DNA of 64,000 nt from Lutraria lutraria (Eukaryota > Mollusca > Bivalvia > Venerida > Mactridae): contig OZ026851.1 in assembly GCA_964023205.1 (NCBI GenBank), positions 8,473,637-8,537,636 of the forward strand, written 5' to 3'. The translations under genes were made by a program, and so were the position numbers. Positions 1 to 12,182 of this stretch are shown here, in pieces. Numbering within the stretch: the first letter of the stretch is position 1; every line of letters begins with the position of its first letter. Under the pieces are notes generated by a model. The model did no database searches. It was given only the letters and a program-made list of their open reading frames with translations, and had not been told where the DNA came from.

Positions 1-770
1 ATTCTTTCATTTAATATTTGTTTAATTTCAATATTTTATAGTGTTTCCTACTTTAAACGTTTGTTTAAAACACCATAACCGGTCTGCATATTTAGATTGG
101 TCAATATAATAAATTGAAGATTTTTATTGGCTAATAAAATAATTTGTTATGATTATTTTGATTGGCTGAGAAATAGTTTAATTTTTTCAATGTCGTTCTT
201 GCGTAATTTTAATACAGTAAAGTATTGTTTTCTTGACTGGGAAGTATTCAATATCAGCTTATTATTATATTGATAACATATTTGTTCATCTAAAAAAGTA
301 AACAATGCTAGGATTGCCCGCCCACCTGTACGCGGTCAATCGATTTCAATCAAACATGTCTGTTCATGTTTACGTCAAGTACTTTTTCTATATTCGATTA
401 ACCTTTCTGGATTGTCCGCACATCAGTTCGCAGTCAATCGAACAACATTTTACAAGTAGATCTGACAATTGCAGATAATCATTTGCTCGCATACATTCTG
501 TAGGAATTAACATAGAACCAGTAGATATAAATGGTTTTATTTGCATTAAATACAAAAACTAATATACCATTACATACAATCGGAAATGGTATACAACCCA
601 ATACAATAGTACAGTCATTCTATCAGTGCACCAACGCATTTCCATTGTTGTCGGGAAACATTGTATTACGTTCATAAAGCATAACTTTACACATAAATAT
701 ACATTTCATATCGATTGCTAAACAAATTGTAATAAGCTGTTTTCAAAGTAACGAGGTAAAGGATTATACT
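1..770. other. AT-rich non-coding stretch
   Basis: No exon-like open frame, RNA gene or clear repeat boundary is seen here. The sequence is AT-rich with scattered short direct repeats. It may be part of the first intron of the minus-strand receptor gene whose first exon lies at 9418-10241, but nothing in the sequence proves that. Confidence 0.4.
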
Positions 771-782
771 GGGGGGGGGGGG
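771..782 (+). repeat. poly-G tract (12 G)
   Basis: Uninterrupted run of 12 G. It is one of five G/C homopolymers of 10 or more in the window; the others are at 25575-25584, 33029-33041, 42735-42747 and, as C, 55746-55756. Confidence 0.9.
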
Positions 783-1062
783 TTAATACGTCCTTTTTTA
801 CAGTACTTCGGGGATATGTAAGCGGGCAACTAACCAATATTCCTGGATTCTGAACCAGTACTAACTTTATTCTCAACAAGTACCTCCCAACTTCTTAAAC
901 ATAATCACTCGATGGACGAATGAAAATTGTGCTACGGTTCTATAAATTTGTCATATCAAGCTAAGCGTATATGTTCCCCAAACAGAACAACTTGAGTTAT
1001 AGAGCTTTATACCTGTGACTGCTTCAGATATATGGGTGACATTGATATGTTCAACTCTCGTC

Positions 1063-1390
1063 TGACTGATGCCTGGGTTAGGACATCGACATGGGAGGCA
1101 AACCACTGAGACAGTTGACAGACAGACTGTGTTTTAAGCATTTGTGTGTGTTAGAAGAATTTATGGCAATGTAGATTGTAAGGTAGTGTAGACAGTATGG
1201 AAATGAAGAATGATAATGATGAGATCAAATCTCGCCATCTCGGGCTGTTATTGGGTTTGGGCATTGATAGGGGAAGTGAACCACCGGGTCAGTTGATAGA
1301 CTTATAAGTTTTAAGCAGTTGTAAAAGGTAGTAGACACTATGGCAATGTAGATAATGCAACGTAATGTAGACTGCATACAAATGAAGATA
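1063..1390 (+). repeat. imperfect tandem duplication, offset about 177 bp
   Basis: Two diverged copies lie head to tail (about 1063-1213 and 1245-1390). Shared landmarks are 'gttttaagca' at 1131 and 1308, 'atggcaatgtagat' in both, and 'gaccaccg/aaaccactg..cagttga' upstream. The function is unknown. The copies contain no conserved frame, so this is read as an old local duplication of non-coding DNA. Confidence 0.55.
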
Positions 1391-2767
1391 TTTTTCCATA
1401 TGGCCTTCCATGGGATTTCGACATACTATCCATTCCAAGAATGTCGTAAAGGAGATCACTGGGCTAGACTTTGCAAAGCGCCATCTGGCTTAATAACATT
1501 CAATTTTGTTACCACACTGCAAACAAAGAAGTTACTCAAGTCTAAACACGCTATCTGGTAGCTGTTGTGTACAACAGAAAACATCCATTATGTGTTTAGA
1601 ACATTGTGTTAGTTAATGGTTTTCAGTCGTCAATGATCAGAAAAATACCAATTGCCAATTTGCAGAACTAGCTTTTAAAGATAAGAGGGTGAAGTTTGGC
1701 ATCATGTATCTGTACTTGAGAAATGCAAACTCATTATCGTTTCTTCCATAAAATAAATGTTCATATTTGCCTGCGTTGTGGCACACAAAGTAGATTGGGT
1801 CATTCCAGACCTAAAAGCTTATTTTAAGAAGATTTTGTGGACTTGTTTCATTGATAATAGTATTATTATTGTCGTTATTATTAGTAGATGCAATTCCATC
1901 GGTTAACTCCCCTTATGGAATATTTTTAGAAAGGGGAAAAACTGCGCATGTAATTTAACACGCTAACGAAATATTCGTTGATCGCGCGTTCAATAAAAAT
2001 CAGCCGACTCCATCTAGAAACAGCGTATTTTAATGTTTACTTATTGAAGACATTATACAAAATGTAATTATATTAAAACATAGAACCATTCCATACCTTT
2101 GAGCTTTGAGTTTCATTTTCTCATGGCGTTAATTATTTTTATCGCGAATCGTACTTCCAGCTTCCTAATTTAGGTCAGACCGGTCTGAATTCTATTATAG
2201 CGGAAATAGAAAAAAGCGTAGAACGTTATCGTCGTCACGTAATTCGAACGACTGAAAGAAATGTCATCCAATATGGCGGAAGTAACAAAGGACATGTGAC
2301 CTAGTTTCAATGTCCTTGATTATGAAATATGATTTTAAAGTGCTTTTGAATAAACCTGGAAAGGGAAGCTGAAACCTGAGTAATAGCACTTTGTTTGAAA
2401 TAACAGTAAACGTCTTCCACTCTATCGTGTTAACACAGTCAATGTCTAAACCGGATGTAGATTAAACCGAAAGTAGTTTAAACCGGAAGTAGTTTATATC
2501 AACCAATTATACACGACTTAATTTATTGACTGTTGGCCTTCGTTCGGGTGTCCTATTGTTCTGAATATTTAATGATGATTTTTACAACAATAAACTTTAT
2601 TCACGGTGTGACCTACATTTGGAGGTGGCAGCCAACACATGTTTTACTGTACTTCAAACGTCCTATGTGTTCCTATATTGTATACAGCAGAACACGGTTA
2701 TGTGGAATTCCTACGGATCCGACAAAATACTTCATTATACCATCAATCACGGTAATAATAAAATAAA
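1391..2767. other. non-coding stretch, nothing assigned
   Basis: No supported gene. A short CpG-containing patch around 2225-2290 includes 'ccaatatggcggaagt' (YY1/ETS-like words), which could be regulatory. No exon or splice signal nearby supports a promoter call. Confidence 0.3.
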
Positions 2768-2769
2768 TA

Positions 2770-2913
2770 CAGTGCAGCCTCTACAAAGCAACACCCTTTG
2801 GGAGAAGCAACATTGTGTTGTTGTAGAGAGGTTAAATTAATAGTTATAAGTTGTTCAGTTGGGAAAATCATGCTGTTGTTAAGGAAAGTTGTTGCTCTAG
2901 AGAGGTGACACTG
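2770..2913. mobile_element. 144-bp MITE with TA target-site duplication
   Basis: Begins CAGTGcAgCCTCT and ends in the imperfect inverted complement AGAGGTGACACTG, flanked on both sides by TA (2768-2769 and 2914-2915). Internal words (caaagcaacaccctttgggag, ttgttgctctagagagg) recur in a second copy at about 46534-46693. CAG ends plus a TA target fit the Tc1/mariner-pogo superfamily. No transposase frame is present, so it is non-autonomous. Confidence 0.7.
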
Positions 2914-3491
2914 TATAGATGTGTATTACACAGTACCCGATAGTTCATTAAATCAAAGCACGTTATAACTGGTGTACTGTAAACACGCGTGTACGCTAAA
3001 CCGCGCAAGCCTGTATTATACCTTTAAGCAATTATTGTTAACAAACACGGGTACGTACATTGTAGAATACCTTGGAGATATATTCAACGCGTGAAGAACA
3101 TTACCTACATACTGAGATACAGGTGTGTATGCATCTGTTCCGGTGCTCAGTGTTCAAGATACTCTGTTTCTCATATTTGTATAATTACATTACTTCCGAG
3201 AAGCACATTTCATTACAGTCAAAGAACTTAACTTATTTTCTTGTTTTCATATTTGAGGTAACGTTTAGAACTTGATGAGTATCGCTAATTTGCACCATTT
3301 TTAACAAAACTATAATATGAATACATGGATGGATGATACTATACACTTTATGTGTGAATATTTCAGTACAGTAAAATTATAATATTATTTAACATTTTTT
3401 TGTTTTAATTACTCTTAACTTCATCTCTTATTTAGAAGAGAAACATTTTTGTTACATACGAAGCATTCAAATGTAATACATGTATGTAATA

Positions 3492-3707
3492 CAATCAAAC
3501 CCGTGAACAAAGGTCGTCCGTGGGAAATACATAATGTGTTAGCGGCCATCTCCGAATAAAGGTCACCCTGTTAATGAAAACTTTTCTTTTAAAAGCCTTA
3601 ACATGACTTTATAGAACAAAAAGACCTCCGAATAAAGGAAAGGTCACATGTCACTAAAGGCCACATTTGTCTTTTCCAAGGGTTGTTTTTGTTCACAGTT
3701 TTGACTG
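3492..3707. mobile_element. 216-bp pogo/mariner-type MITE, TA-flanked
   Basis: The left end reads CAATCAAACCCGTGAACAAA. The right end is the imperfect inverted complement (tttgttcacagttttgactg). TA dinucleotides flank it at 3490-3491 and 3708-3709. Related ends are seen at 13685, at about 26975 and at about 46793. Interior words such as 'ccgaataaagg' occur twice. Non-autonomous. Confidence 0.7.
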
Positions 3708-3805
3708 TATCATATTGTACGAGTATTTATATGCCTCTAAATGATAAACATGTATCAGTTCGGTTCAATTATTTCGAGCCTTTGGAAATCCGTCATAGTC
3801 AAATA

Positions 3806-3875
3806 CAACCGGGTATGGAACCCATGACCTTTGGGTCAAACAAACAAGCATTCAATTAACTGAACAATACAGATC
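3806..3875 (-). repeat. decayed tRNA-like SINE head
   Basis: On the minus strand an A-box-like segment (ttgttcagttaattgaatg) is followed by a B-box-like segment (gggttccataccc, plus-strand 3811-3823). The arms do not fold as an intact tRNA, so it is read as a tRNA-derived SINE remnant. Confidence 0.35.
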
Positions 3876-4308
3876 GCCCGTCTGTATCGAACAGCTGTTT
3901 CGCTAACCATGTATAAAACAAATGTACAAAGAAAAATCTGGATGAACTTTACATACATAAGGTCAATACTTATACACCGGTCCTGTCTGCCAACAGCTAA
4001 TGAGACGAGAACGAACTAACAATATAGATAATGAAAACAGCAACTTTTACCATGAGGATGTTTCGCCAGTAAATTGGTGAAAATAATGGAATACAATATC
4101 AATAACAAGCAGGTATATACCGTATCGAAATAAACAACATAACTCAATCTAAACACCTCGGCTTTTGTACCGTTCAGCGTAATGGAGATAGCGGAAATAC
4201 CCGAACTTCCACGATTCATCAGAATACAAAAAAATGTACTCTTAGTGAGTCGACATTGTAGAATACTTTCTAAACATTAATTTGCAGTAAAATAATGTCA
4301 TAAGTATG

Positions 4309-4372
4309 TCATGTGATTGGAACCTACGACCTTAGCTCACACTACGAAGCCATTAAGCTGGGGTGCATGTAC
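4309..4372 (-). repeat. tRNA-derived SINE head
   Basis: The minus strand shows an A-box-like word (agcttaatggctt) and a B-box-like word (ggttccaatc, plus-strand 4315-4324) at tRNA-like spacing. A full cloverleaf is not supported. Confidence 0.4.
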
Positions 4373-4798
4373 CATAATAGTACATACCTAACTCATAACA
4401 TTCCAATTAATACCTGAAAGTCTCATAAAACAATAAACACACTCATATGAAGTTCCACTAGAATTGTACCTTCCACAAATCAATTTATGAACACACTCTT
4501 GAAATTCCACTAAAGTCATAACTCCCTCAATCAAATACAAAGCGTCCTTAAAAACAGTTTGAATGTAGGATGCGTAGGAAAAATAAATTAAGGTAAGAAT
4601 AAGATCGGAACTCAAAATGTTTCCAGGGTAAGACCCAAGATTAAACTTCCTCGTTTACAGAACCCATCTGTTGTTATTAGCTCAGATAGTGATCATGCTG
4701 TTATGCATTAGATATAGATGATGAATTTCATTAGAAATGCACTTATAACAGAAGAAAGATATTAGTAATATGTTCATCCTTCAGTTGTTATGTATGTA

Positions 4799-4975
4799 CA
4801 GTAAAACCCCTGAAAACTGGACACTCTGAAAACCGGAACTCCATGAAAATCGGACTATTTTCAAAGCTTCACTTTTCGCGGGAATTCATTAAAAGTTCTC
4901 TGAAAGCCGGAGTTCTAAAATTCGGACTTTTGTTCCAATCCGGAAGGGGTCCAGTTTTCAGGGATGTTTGAAGTC
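4799..4975. mobile_element. about 175-bp pogo-type MITE
   Basis: The left end CAGTAAAACCCCTGAAAACT follows a TA at 4797-4798. The right end carries the inverted complement (gtccagttttcaggg), with the outermost bases diverged. The interior is palindrome-rich (ctgaaaaccgga / tccgg..). CAGTAAAACC-type ends are typical of pogo/Tigger-like elements. The exact right boundary is uncertain because it has decayed. Confidence 0.6.
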
Positions 4976-5499
4976 GATGTACTATGTACAAGACGAAATA
5001 AAGATACTGTTCTGTTAAGTTATGTTATTGATAACATAACGTTCCTAACCGGTGAACCACGCACTGCTGTTCATAACGTAGGGTTCTATCTCAAAAAGAT
5101 CAGATTTTCGAGACAAACTTTGATTCGATAAAAATGCGGAATGCACGTAAACAAAATACTTGAAAATGTAAACAAATTCCACTATTTAGAACATTTTTAG
5201 CTTTTATCTACGGTCTGCTTAAATGCAGTGTTTTATCAATTTAGAAAATTACTGGTAAATCTGGTAAAACTGAAACCTGATGACATGCATGTAAGATGTG
5301 AATGCTTCAACCTACCGTTTAAAACTTTCGAGTTGAATAAGTGTACTGTAAGTGACACCTATTATGATAATGGTGAGGGAGATCTTGATAAGGATGAAAG
5401 TTACTGAAGTGGGAATATCACAGACAATTATAATGATGTTGAGAGTATCCATGACATTGAAGAAGATAATGGTGGAAGTTGTGGCGGTGGGGTGGCAAT

Positions 5500-5765
5500 G
5501 ATGTTTGTGGTATGCTGTAGATAATGATAATTATACTGGCAGTGATAGTGATAGTGGTGATGATGATGGTGATAGTGGTCATAGTAGTGATGTTGATGCT
5601 GCTGATAATGATGCTGGTGGCGGTGGTGGATATATTGATGATAATGTTGTTGGCGACGACGACGATGATGATGATGATGATGATGATGACGATAACGGTT
5701 ATAATAATATCAATAATTATTTTCAAAACAATGATAAATCCATGATGTGCTTGCTTTTTAAAAAA
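5500..5765. repeat. GAT/GAC-rich low-complexity tract
   Basis: Degenerate trinucleotide repeat with a pure core at about 5655-5695 (gac3 then gat8). It leaves frames open on both strands (poly-Asp on plus, poly-Ile on minus). This is a by-product of the triplet period, so no protein is called. Confidence 0.8.
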
Positions 5766-6716
5766 TAAGATAACTGGAACCATTTAGCATTCGTTCAAAT
5801 TCGTTTTCTGAGAGACCGTAATACTAAATTGAGAAACATGAATTTTCTTCTGTACACAATTAATTTACAGACACGTACAGATGTGCGTGGATTTCATATA
5901 TTTACAAACAGTCGCTGCACCGGACATTCCTTGCATGCAATCAGCGCAATGTTTTCATCAGGTACACGATTATGAACACTTATCATTCTATACGCCTGAG
6001 CAGTAATTTTGCACAACGTTAGCATCTTCCAGAGAGCCGAAGTAATTATGTTAATTGCCTAAAACATTTATTGTTCTAAGATAATAACGGCTTATTACGA
6101 GAACATTGCGGAAACGGTCGGTACATCTCAATAAACGTAAACATATATTTGGAATTAGCTCAATTTATTCATGTCTATCAGACATTCTACAGTTTTCGCG
6201 ATGTTCCTGGTGTTAGGACTGCCCCCACTTGTTGCTAGTTAATGAAATGATCGTTTCGCGTGATACCCTCGAAACGAGGATCGACTGTACAATATTAAGC
6301 CATTTGTACGAATAGAATATAAGCCGTGAAAAGGTATAAAAACTGACAATGGTGAATTGTTCCGAACTGGAATACAGGACTATTGTTCCAATAAGTGTTG
6401 ACATCTATTACTAATATTGTAAGAAAACACGGTCGTTAACCTGGAAAAAGTCTCATTATTTTGCGAAAAACATTGCTATTTTTCTGGATACAAGTATCAA
6501 TTCCCATATACATGAAGAGAATAAAATCACACTTGAGCTACATTGAAGGATATACAATCTGTAAATAGAAGCCACGGAAACGACGACCATATATTCTTCA
6601 TCACGTTTCGTGATACAATGGAGACTTTCTTGATGGATTGGTCATGTTTTCTGAATTGAATTCGCTCGTCAACCATCGCTTTGAGTTGAATCCCTACCAT
6701 GACATAATTACACACA
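5766..6716. other. non-coding, nothing assigned
   Basis: Short open frames only. No splice-bounded exon, RNA or repeat ends recognised. Confidence 0.35.
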
Positions 6717-6717
6717 C

Positions 6718-6830
6718 AGCTAGTTCACGGAAGATCGGTGGTTCTACCCAGGTTTAAGCCTGTGGTGTTCCTTCATCGTTAAACCAGAAACAGTTACCGG
6801 ATGACCTTGACAGTTGATGCAACAATAAAC
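6718..6830 (+). repeat. tRNA-derived SINE fragment
   Basis: Contains 'gatcggtggttctacccagg', a B-box-like word in a context familiar from molluscan SINEs, followed by a body related to 'ttaaaccagaaacagttaccgg'. The 5' A box is weak. Called from pattern memory only. Confidence 0.35.
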
Positions 6831-8480
6831 CCCAGCCAAAATATGTTACAAGTAATAAAGACAAAAATAATCCCCGAAAGTTAAATCGTACACAACAGTC
6901 TTATTTACTTATACATGTATTCCTACAAGTTGTTGGTATTAGTTCAAAAGTTTTGGCTTACGTAGAAACGAACGAACAATAATTCAGGTGAATGAACATT
7001 CAAACTATTGCTTTATAAATCACTGTTTTAATTGCATTCTAATTAACTTGCCCTTGACTTAATCACGATATAGAGATTTGAGAAATCGGCGGCCATTTTG
7101 AAACAACATACTGAAAAGAAAAGTGAAACTAAACTATTAATGTCTAGCATAGTGTGTTCAATTATTCTAATCAGTCCAGAATATCAAATACAAAATTTGC
7201 AATGGAATGTTCAAGACTAGGGTAATTTCTCGTTAGACGATGATGATGCGTGTATTCTCCGAATTTATAGACCTAGAGATAAACAGGCACACCTGTATAA
7301 CTAAATCAAAACATTCTCAATAATAAATATGTTCTTGGAAGAACATGTTCGCGAAAAGTGAGTACGTTTAGTAAAGAGAAGTCCGTTTGTTTAAAGATTT
7401 TATGAGAAAATCGAAAATACGTGAACTATTTATCCGGATCAGGTTTGATGTTTATGAAGCGTAATGTTGCATGTATATCCCCAGTCAAATAGTTATGCAG
7501 ACTTCTGAACTATTCACGAACTTTTCTGAACATTTAATGAATATTTCAAGAAAAAACATTGTTTTCAGAATTCCCCTCAAAGTGGTTAGTCACAGTACAC
7601 TGTTCGAACATATTGTCATAACTGTTCCGGCACCTGTCCTGCAAGCAGTCAAGCAAATAGTATGCTTCGTCTTTTTAGTTCAGCTTTTATTGGGGTTTTG
7701 CTCGTGGTTAGTAAATAAGGTCCCTTTTACGATGCAAGTCCGTTTCTTGCATTTTGGTCATGTTCTGTGGATGAATTCCTGCTTATCTTTAATATCTAAC
7801 GTTAGCTTGTATTTTGGATTTCTAAATTCGCGTTCCTTGCCCCTGTGTCTTTTCTGCAGATAATGTACTTCGCGGGGAGGGGGTTGATTTGTCACCTATT
7901 TTTGTACATGTCTTTGAGTTGGGTGAGTTTTTCAGCCTTTTGATTGATGGATTTTGTGGTAGATTATATTTTGGGGAAGTTGTGATTTTTGGTATGTGTT
8001 TTTAATTTTTATACAGAAATCATTTTCTTATATATTCTAGTAATCACAAAATGTCACTTAAACAAACAAAATATTAAATAATAGTTTTACTCAAAGACTG
8101 GACACTAGACTATACTATTATAGTAAACCAATTCTTGGGAAAGACAAAATTGGGCATTTATTGACAGATGGCCTTTATTCGGGGGTCAATTTGTTCTTAA
8201 ATCAATAACGGTTTTTAAAAAAATTGTCTTTATCTAAAGGTAAGCCTTTATACGTAGGTGGCTACAGACACATGTTGACTGTACATGCAATGAAAGTCTT
8301 CTTTTAGGCATGTCGTGAGCGCGTGATATGTTCACAATAATGTGACATTTCAACGTCGTAAAAACTAATAATACACACACATGTATACATTTAACTTCAA
8401 TCAATCAAATGAACTCATGTAAATATATCTAAAATTTGTATTAAAATCATTAATATGTATTTCATCAGCATTGCGAGATC
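6831..8480. other. non-coding stretch with one unexplained open frame
   Basis: A plus-strand frame at 7471-7863 (130 codons) has no recognisable domain. The antisense strand of 7560-7990 reads as a frame with several stops that looks more like a decayed coding sequence of a mobile element. No family could be named. The part around 8110-8290 ends in 'gttgactgta', like the pogo-type MITE ends elsewhere in the window. Confidence 0.3.
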
Positions 8481-8589
8481 GAGTGATTCATGCGGAATGG
8501 TTCGGTTTGTTAGGAAGCATCTTCATTATGCATTTGGTCTTTTCACGCAAAGTTAATGGTATCATACAAGTTCGCAGAAAGCTTATGAC

Positions 8590-9232
8590 CGCCTGAAAGT
8601 CGTTTTGAATTTTGGAAGGTCGGATAGAGAAAGTAGTCGTGCTGGTAGAAAACCCGGAAGTGCTGGTAGAGTAAAGAGCGTGGTGGTATAAATTAAAGGC
8701 ATAGTGATATCGACGATAAGGCGTGGTGGTAGAGATATTAGGTGGGATCGTAGAGATAGTAGGCGTGATGGTAGAGATAATAGGCGTGCTGGTAGAAGTA
8801 GAAGATGAGGTGGGGATAAATAGTGGGCATGCTGGTAGGCGTGGTGGTATTGATCCTAAGACGTGATGGTAGAGATAGTAGGTGCGCTGGAAGAGATAGT
8901 AGGTATGGTGGTAGAGATAGTAGGTGTGGTGCAATTGATCCTAAGAAGTGGTGGTAGCGATAATATGCGTGTTGGTAGAGATGGTATGCGTGGTAGAGAT
9001 AGTAGGTGTGCTCGAAGAGATAGTAGGTGTGGTGGTAGAGATAGTAGGCGTGGTGGTAAAAATAGTAGGCGTGGTAGAGATAGAAGGTTTGTTCGATGAG
9101 ATAGTAGGTGTGGTGGTAGAGATAGTAGGCGTGGTGGCATTGACACTAAGGCGCGATGGTAGGGACAGTATGCGTGGTGGAAGACATAGTAGGCGTGTTG
9201 GAAATACTGTGTACGTAGGAGGTGTGCTTACA
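8590..9232. repeat. 21-bp minisatellite (about 640 bp)
   Basis: Degenerate head-to-tail repeats of 'ggtggtagagatagtaggcg' (about 21 bp) with intercalated variants ('attgatcctaagacgtg', 'gtgctggaagagatagtagg'). The period is a multiple of three, so long frames stay open on both strands; these are artefacts. It lies just beyond the 5' splice site of the minus-strand receptor exon, hence inside that gene's first coding intron. Confidence 0.85.
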
Positions 9233-9417
9233 CTAGTCAGACACTACATATAGTCAAACTTGTGTTAAAAGACCACAACAAGGTTAAAAAATACTTTCGA
9301 AGAGCCAATGTTTTCTGAAATCACCAGTGTCGATAAATTTAAACACATTAAGGCGTTCTAATGCCCAGTTAGTGGTCAATTAATACAGTTTGTACTTTGA
9401 AATTACAATTCACTTAC

Positions 9418-10241
9418 TTAAATTCTAAGTAATTGGATGACCCAGTTTTGGTGCGTCCATAAAATGGTAGAGATATCGTCACGATCCACTTTTTTTGCTT
9501 TAAGCAATCGTAATATGGTTGCCCGTAGTAAGCATCGTCCGGTGTTATGACTGATTCTAACCCGGATAGTTCATCCCCTGTCCTATCAATGAGTTTCTTT
9601 TGGGAATGATGAGTAAAGAACTGATAATTCGTGAAATTTTCGTAAACCATTGCAAAATCCTCAGACGGTTTTAAAGAACCGTCCTCCGATTTGCAAATAT
9701 ACGGAAAGTATTTATCCATGAAAGCCACACCACATCCGGCTAGGTTTTTGTCTTCATTCAAAATAATCCGTAAGAATGAATTGATTTCTGGTATATCTTT
9801 TTTGTTAGAGAAAGACTGTGAACTGTACATATCAGTCAAATACTTCGCTATTAAAACCCCCTTTTTAGTTTGATTTAAATAATTTCGATACGACGACGGT
9901 GGAAAACGATAATAAAATCTATCAAGTGATATCATAGGCTCAGGCAAGTGCTTGTTGCAATTGGCACTTCGCTCAGTACTGTTGGTGCGAATAGTTTCAA
10001 TAAATTCTAATATTTGGCTTTGATTCAATGATTTTTCACTTATATCCGATATAACGTGAAAATTGGGTAAATTCGACTTAGATCGAGATTTTCGACCATT
10101 TGGTTTTCTGTCTTGTCGCCGTTTGGGATCACGTGAGAATTTCGGCGGAATCTCTTTTATGCTAACAGCAGTAGATACCATGATTTCTAGTACACAGACG
10201 AACCCGCATAACAGCCGGAATACAAACATATCCAGTTCCAT
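9418..10241 (-). CDS. GPR158-like class C orphan receptor, first coding exon (partial gene)
   Basis: One 274-codon exon begins at ATG 10241-10239 with a hydrophobic signal peptide (residues 1 to about 27). A basic, low-complexity linker follows, then a domain resembling the Cache-like extracellular domain of GPR158/GPR179. Supporting words are ANCNKHLPE, FPPSSYRNYLN, CGVAFMDKYFP and, near the end, YYDC...KKWIVTISLPFYG then EFK, matching the family's 'Y-x-C...W-x-VT-x-S-x-P...F(R/K)G' pattern. Four N-glycosylation sequons (NQS, NST, NQT, NFT) fit an extracellular domain. The frame ends at a strong minus-strand donor, GTAAGTG (9417-9411), splitting a codon after two bases. GPR158 family members are metabotropic, glycine-sensing or orphan receptors with seven membrane segments. 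The EGF-like and seven-helix exons were not found in the 9.4 kb to the left, so they probably lie outside the window. Confidence 0.72.
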
Positions 10242-10260
10242 CGTAGATTTGTTTTATCAG
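10242..10260 (-). promoter_or_regulatory. probable 5' UTR end with upstream acceptor
   Basis: Reading the minus strand, 'tctacgtgttctcag' (plus 10275-10261) is a plausible 3' splice site 19 nt before the receptor ATG. This would imply an upstream non-coding exon, possibly in the CpG-rich patch at 12.2-12.4 kb. This is an inference from the acceptor alone. Confidence 0.3.
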
Positions 10261-12182
10261 CTGAGAACACGTAGACTTCCAAGAATTAACCAAGAATTTA
10301 AAAAATAAAATTCGATATAAATGGCATGGGTGTAGTCTGTATGCTATTAAGATGAAGTTTCCAGAGGAATATTTATATAGCTCATAATTGGGTGTAAATT
10401 ACACACACACACAAAAACAGATATCAATTCAACACGCACACACTCGCGCACTAATTGATATTAATTCATGCAATGTCGAACGACAGTATTCAGTACTTTC
10501 TGAACTGAAGTTGTGACGTCAATAAACTGTCACATTTAGCACAAATATGCCATAACAACAGAGTTTGACGCCATTTTGATAACGACTGTTTATATCTTCA
10601 GTCTGAGTAGCTCAGACGCTTGTTTCCAAACGAGCGTTTATCAATAACGAACAACATAATTGTAAACGCTATCGATCATACGAAATTCTAAATTGTTTAT
10701 CCTTACTGATACAACACATGATCAGATAGAAAACTCATGTGTTGAGTGCCAGGAAAGGAACACATTCAGGCTGGAGAAATGCGAGCGTTCAATTATTTCT
10801 CAAGCATCTTCTAGCGATCAATAACCGTTACTGAAGGATCCAACGTAACACACGGCAGATCAAATGTTTCCTCGAAACATGGTAAGGATATCGTTATATC
10901 GATAAAATATTTAACCACCTTGTAACTGCGAACATTTGGTTATTTTTCTGATAAATCAAGTAAAATATGAAAATCAGACGTTTCCGTTCCATGGGTAAGG
11001 TATAATATATTATCCGCCGTGTCAGACTCTGTCAATATCGCCATCGTCACTGTTTGTCCTTCAGCCTATTTTGTGTCCTTTTCTCCTAGTGCCTGCGTTC
11101 CGATCAATAACACGTCGAGGCTTACAGCTTTTCATGTAAAGTATATTGATAATTCTCTTGAATCTACTGAACTATTGTAAGCTCGACTTTTTCTAGCAAA
11201 TGGCGTTAAAATACAATGGAAATACCAACTAAAGAACACTATGCTTGATTCTGACCCACATTCCCAATAATTATTTCAAGAACGGTGGAATACTTAGATG
11301 CGTTCGTATGTTTATATTGATCCTATATTATCTGAGTACCTCTGGTCGGATATTCATATATATTCACAATATTTTGCGGTTCAATATATATTGGTATACA
11401 ACAATAGAATGAAGACAAGTTATCCTCAAGAATTCGATAAATTACCTCGATAGCACAGAGAAAATCTTAATCAACAGATTCTGTCTAATTCATCATGGCA
11501 TAAACACAAATATCGAATGACTAAACAATGCTATTTAGCATCATATATGAAATATTATCTTTCAATGAAATTATGTGGTATCCGAAGGTTGAATTTTTTT
11601 ACAATGAACTCAGCACAAGCGCGTTTCTATCTTGTAATTGATTTCATTCCGCTTTTTCATTGCTGACATATACATGAATTAGAACATCACATATAATTTC
11701 TCCTGAACACGAGCAGCGATGAAGAAAATACTGTAGGCTATATCATTCTAGGAATACAAAATAACGGTTCATTTATCCAATCACATAACAGCACATTTCA
11801 TTGTTTTTTAAAAACACACACAAACACACTGTGGCGAGAACAATCTTTGTAATTCACCGTCGGAAAGAAAAAAAGCATCTCGATAGCTCCTTCCTAACTT
11901 CAAGCGTTGATATTTTTCAACCTTTCTCCTATAGCTAAGTTTCACCGTTCAATAGCCTTTTCAATCAACGAATAGAACTGCTATGAATTAATCGATTTTC
12001 AGCCATTTTACCTCGCGTAAATGAAAATTCAGACGTTCGTCTTGATGTACCTACACAAATATCAACGAGAAACAGATTCTAATCGCCGTGTATTTCAAAC
12101 AGAACTTCAACATGTTCGCTCATAAACATAATAGACTTCAACTATGGCTTGCAATCATTTCTCCCAATAGTAAGCGCAGAAT
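10261..12182. other. upstream region of the receptor gene
   Basis: No coding frame supported. A perfect CRE palindrome, TGACGTCA, lies at 10514-10521. It also contains a CA-rich stretch (10400-10445). The rest is AT-rich and unassigned. Confidence 0.4.
10514..10521. promoter_or_regulatory. CRE-like palindrome TGACGTCA
   Basis: Perfect cAMP-response element about 275 bp upstream of the receptor start codon. It is one of two such sites; the other is at 56651-56658, before the nicotinamidase gene. Binding by CREB/ATF is inferred from the motif only. Confidence 0.4.

Noticed and set aside
5418..5783. Asp-rich (plus) and Ile/Thr-rich (minus) frames
   Set aside because: Products of the GAT/GAC triplet repeat. 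All frames open together, so no coding call.
7471..7863. 130-codon plus-strand frame
   Set aside because: No recognisable domain, no splice signals. The antisense looks like a decayed coding sequence, so it is left as unassigned.
8488..9253. Overlapping 78-148 codon frames on both strands
   Set aside because: They coincide with the 21-bp minisatellite and have repetitive Ser/Thr/Pro/Leu or Gly/Arg/Val composition in every frame.
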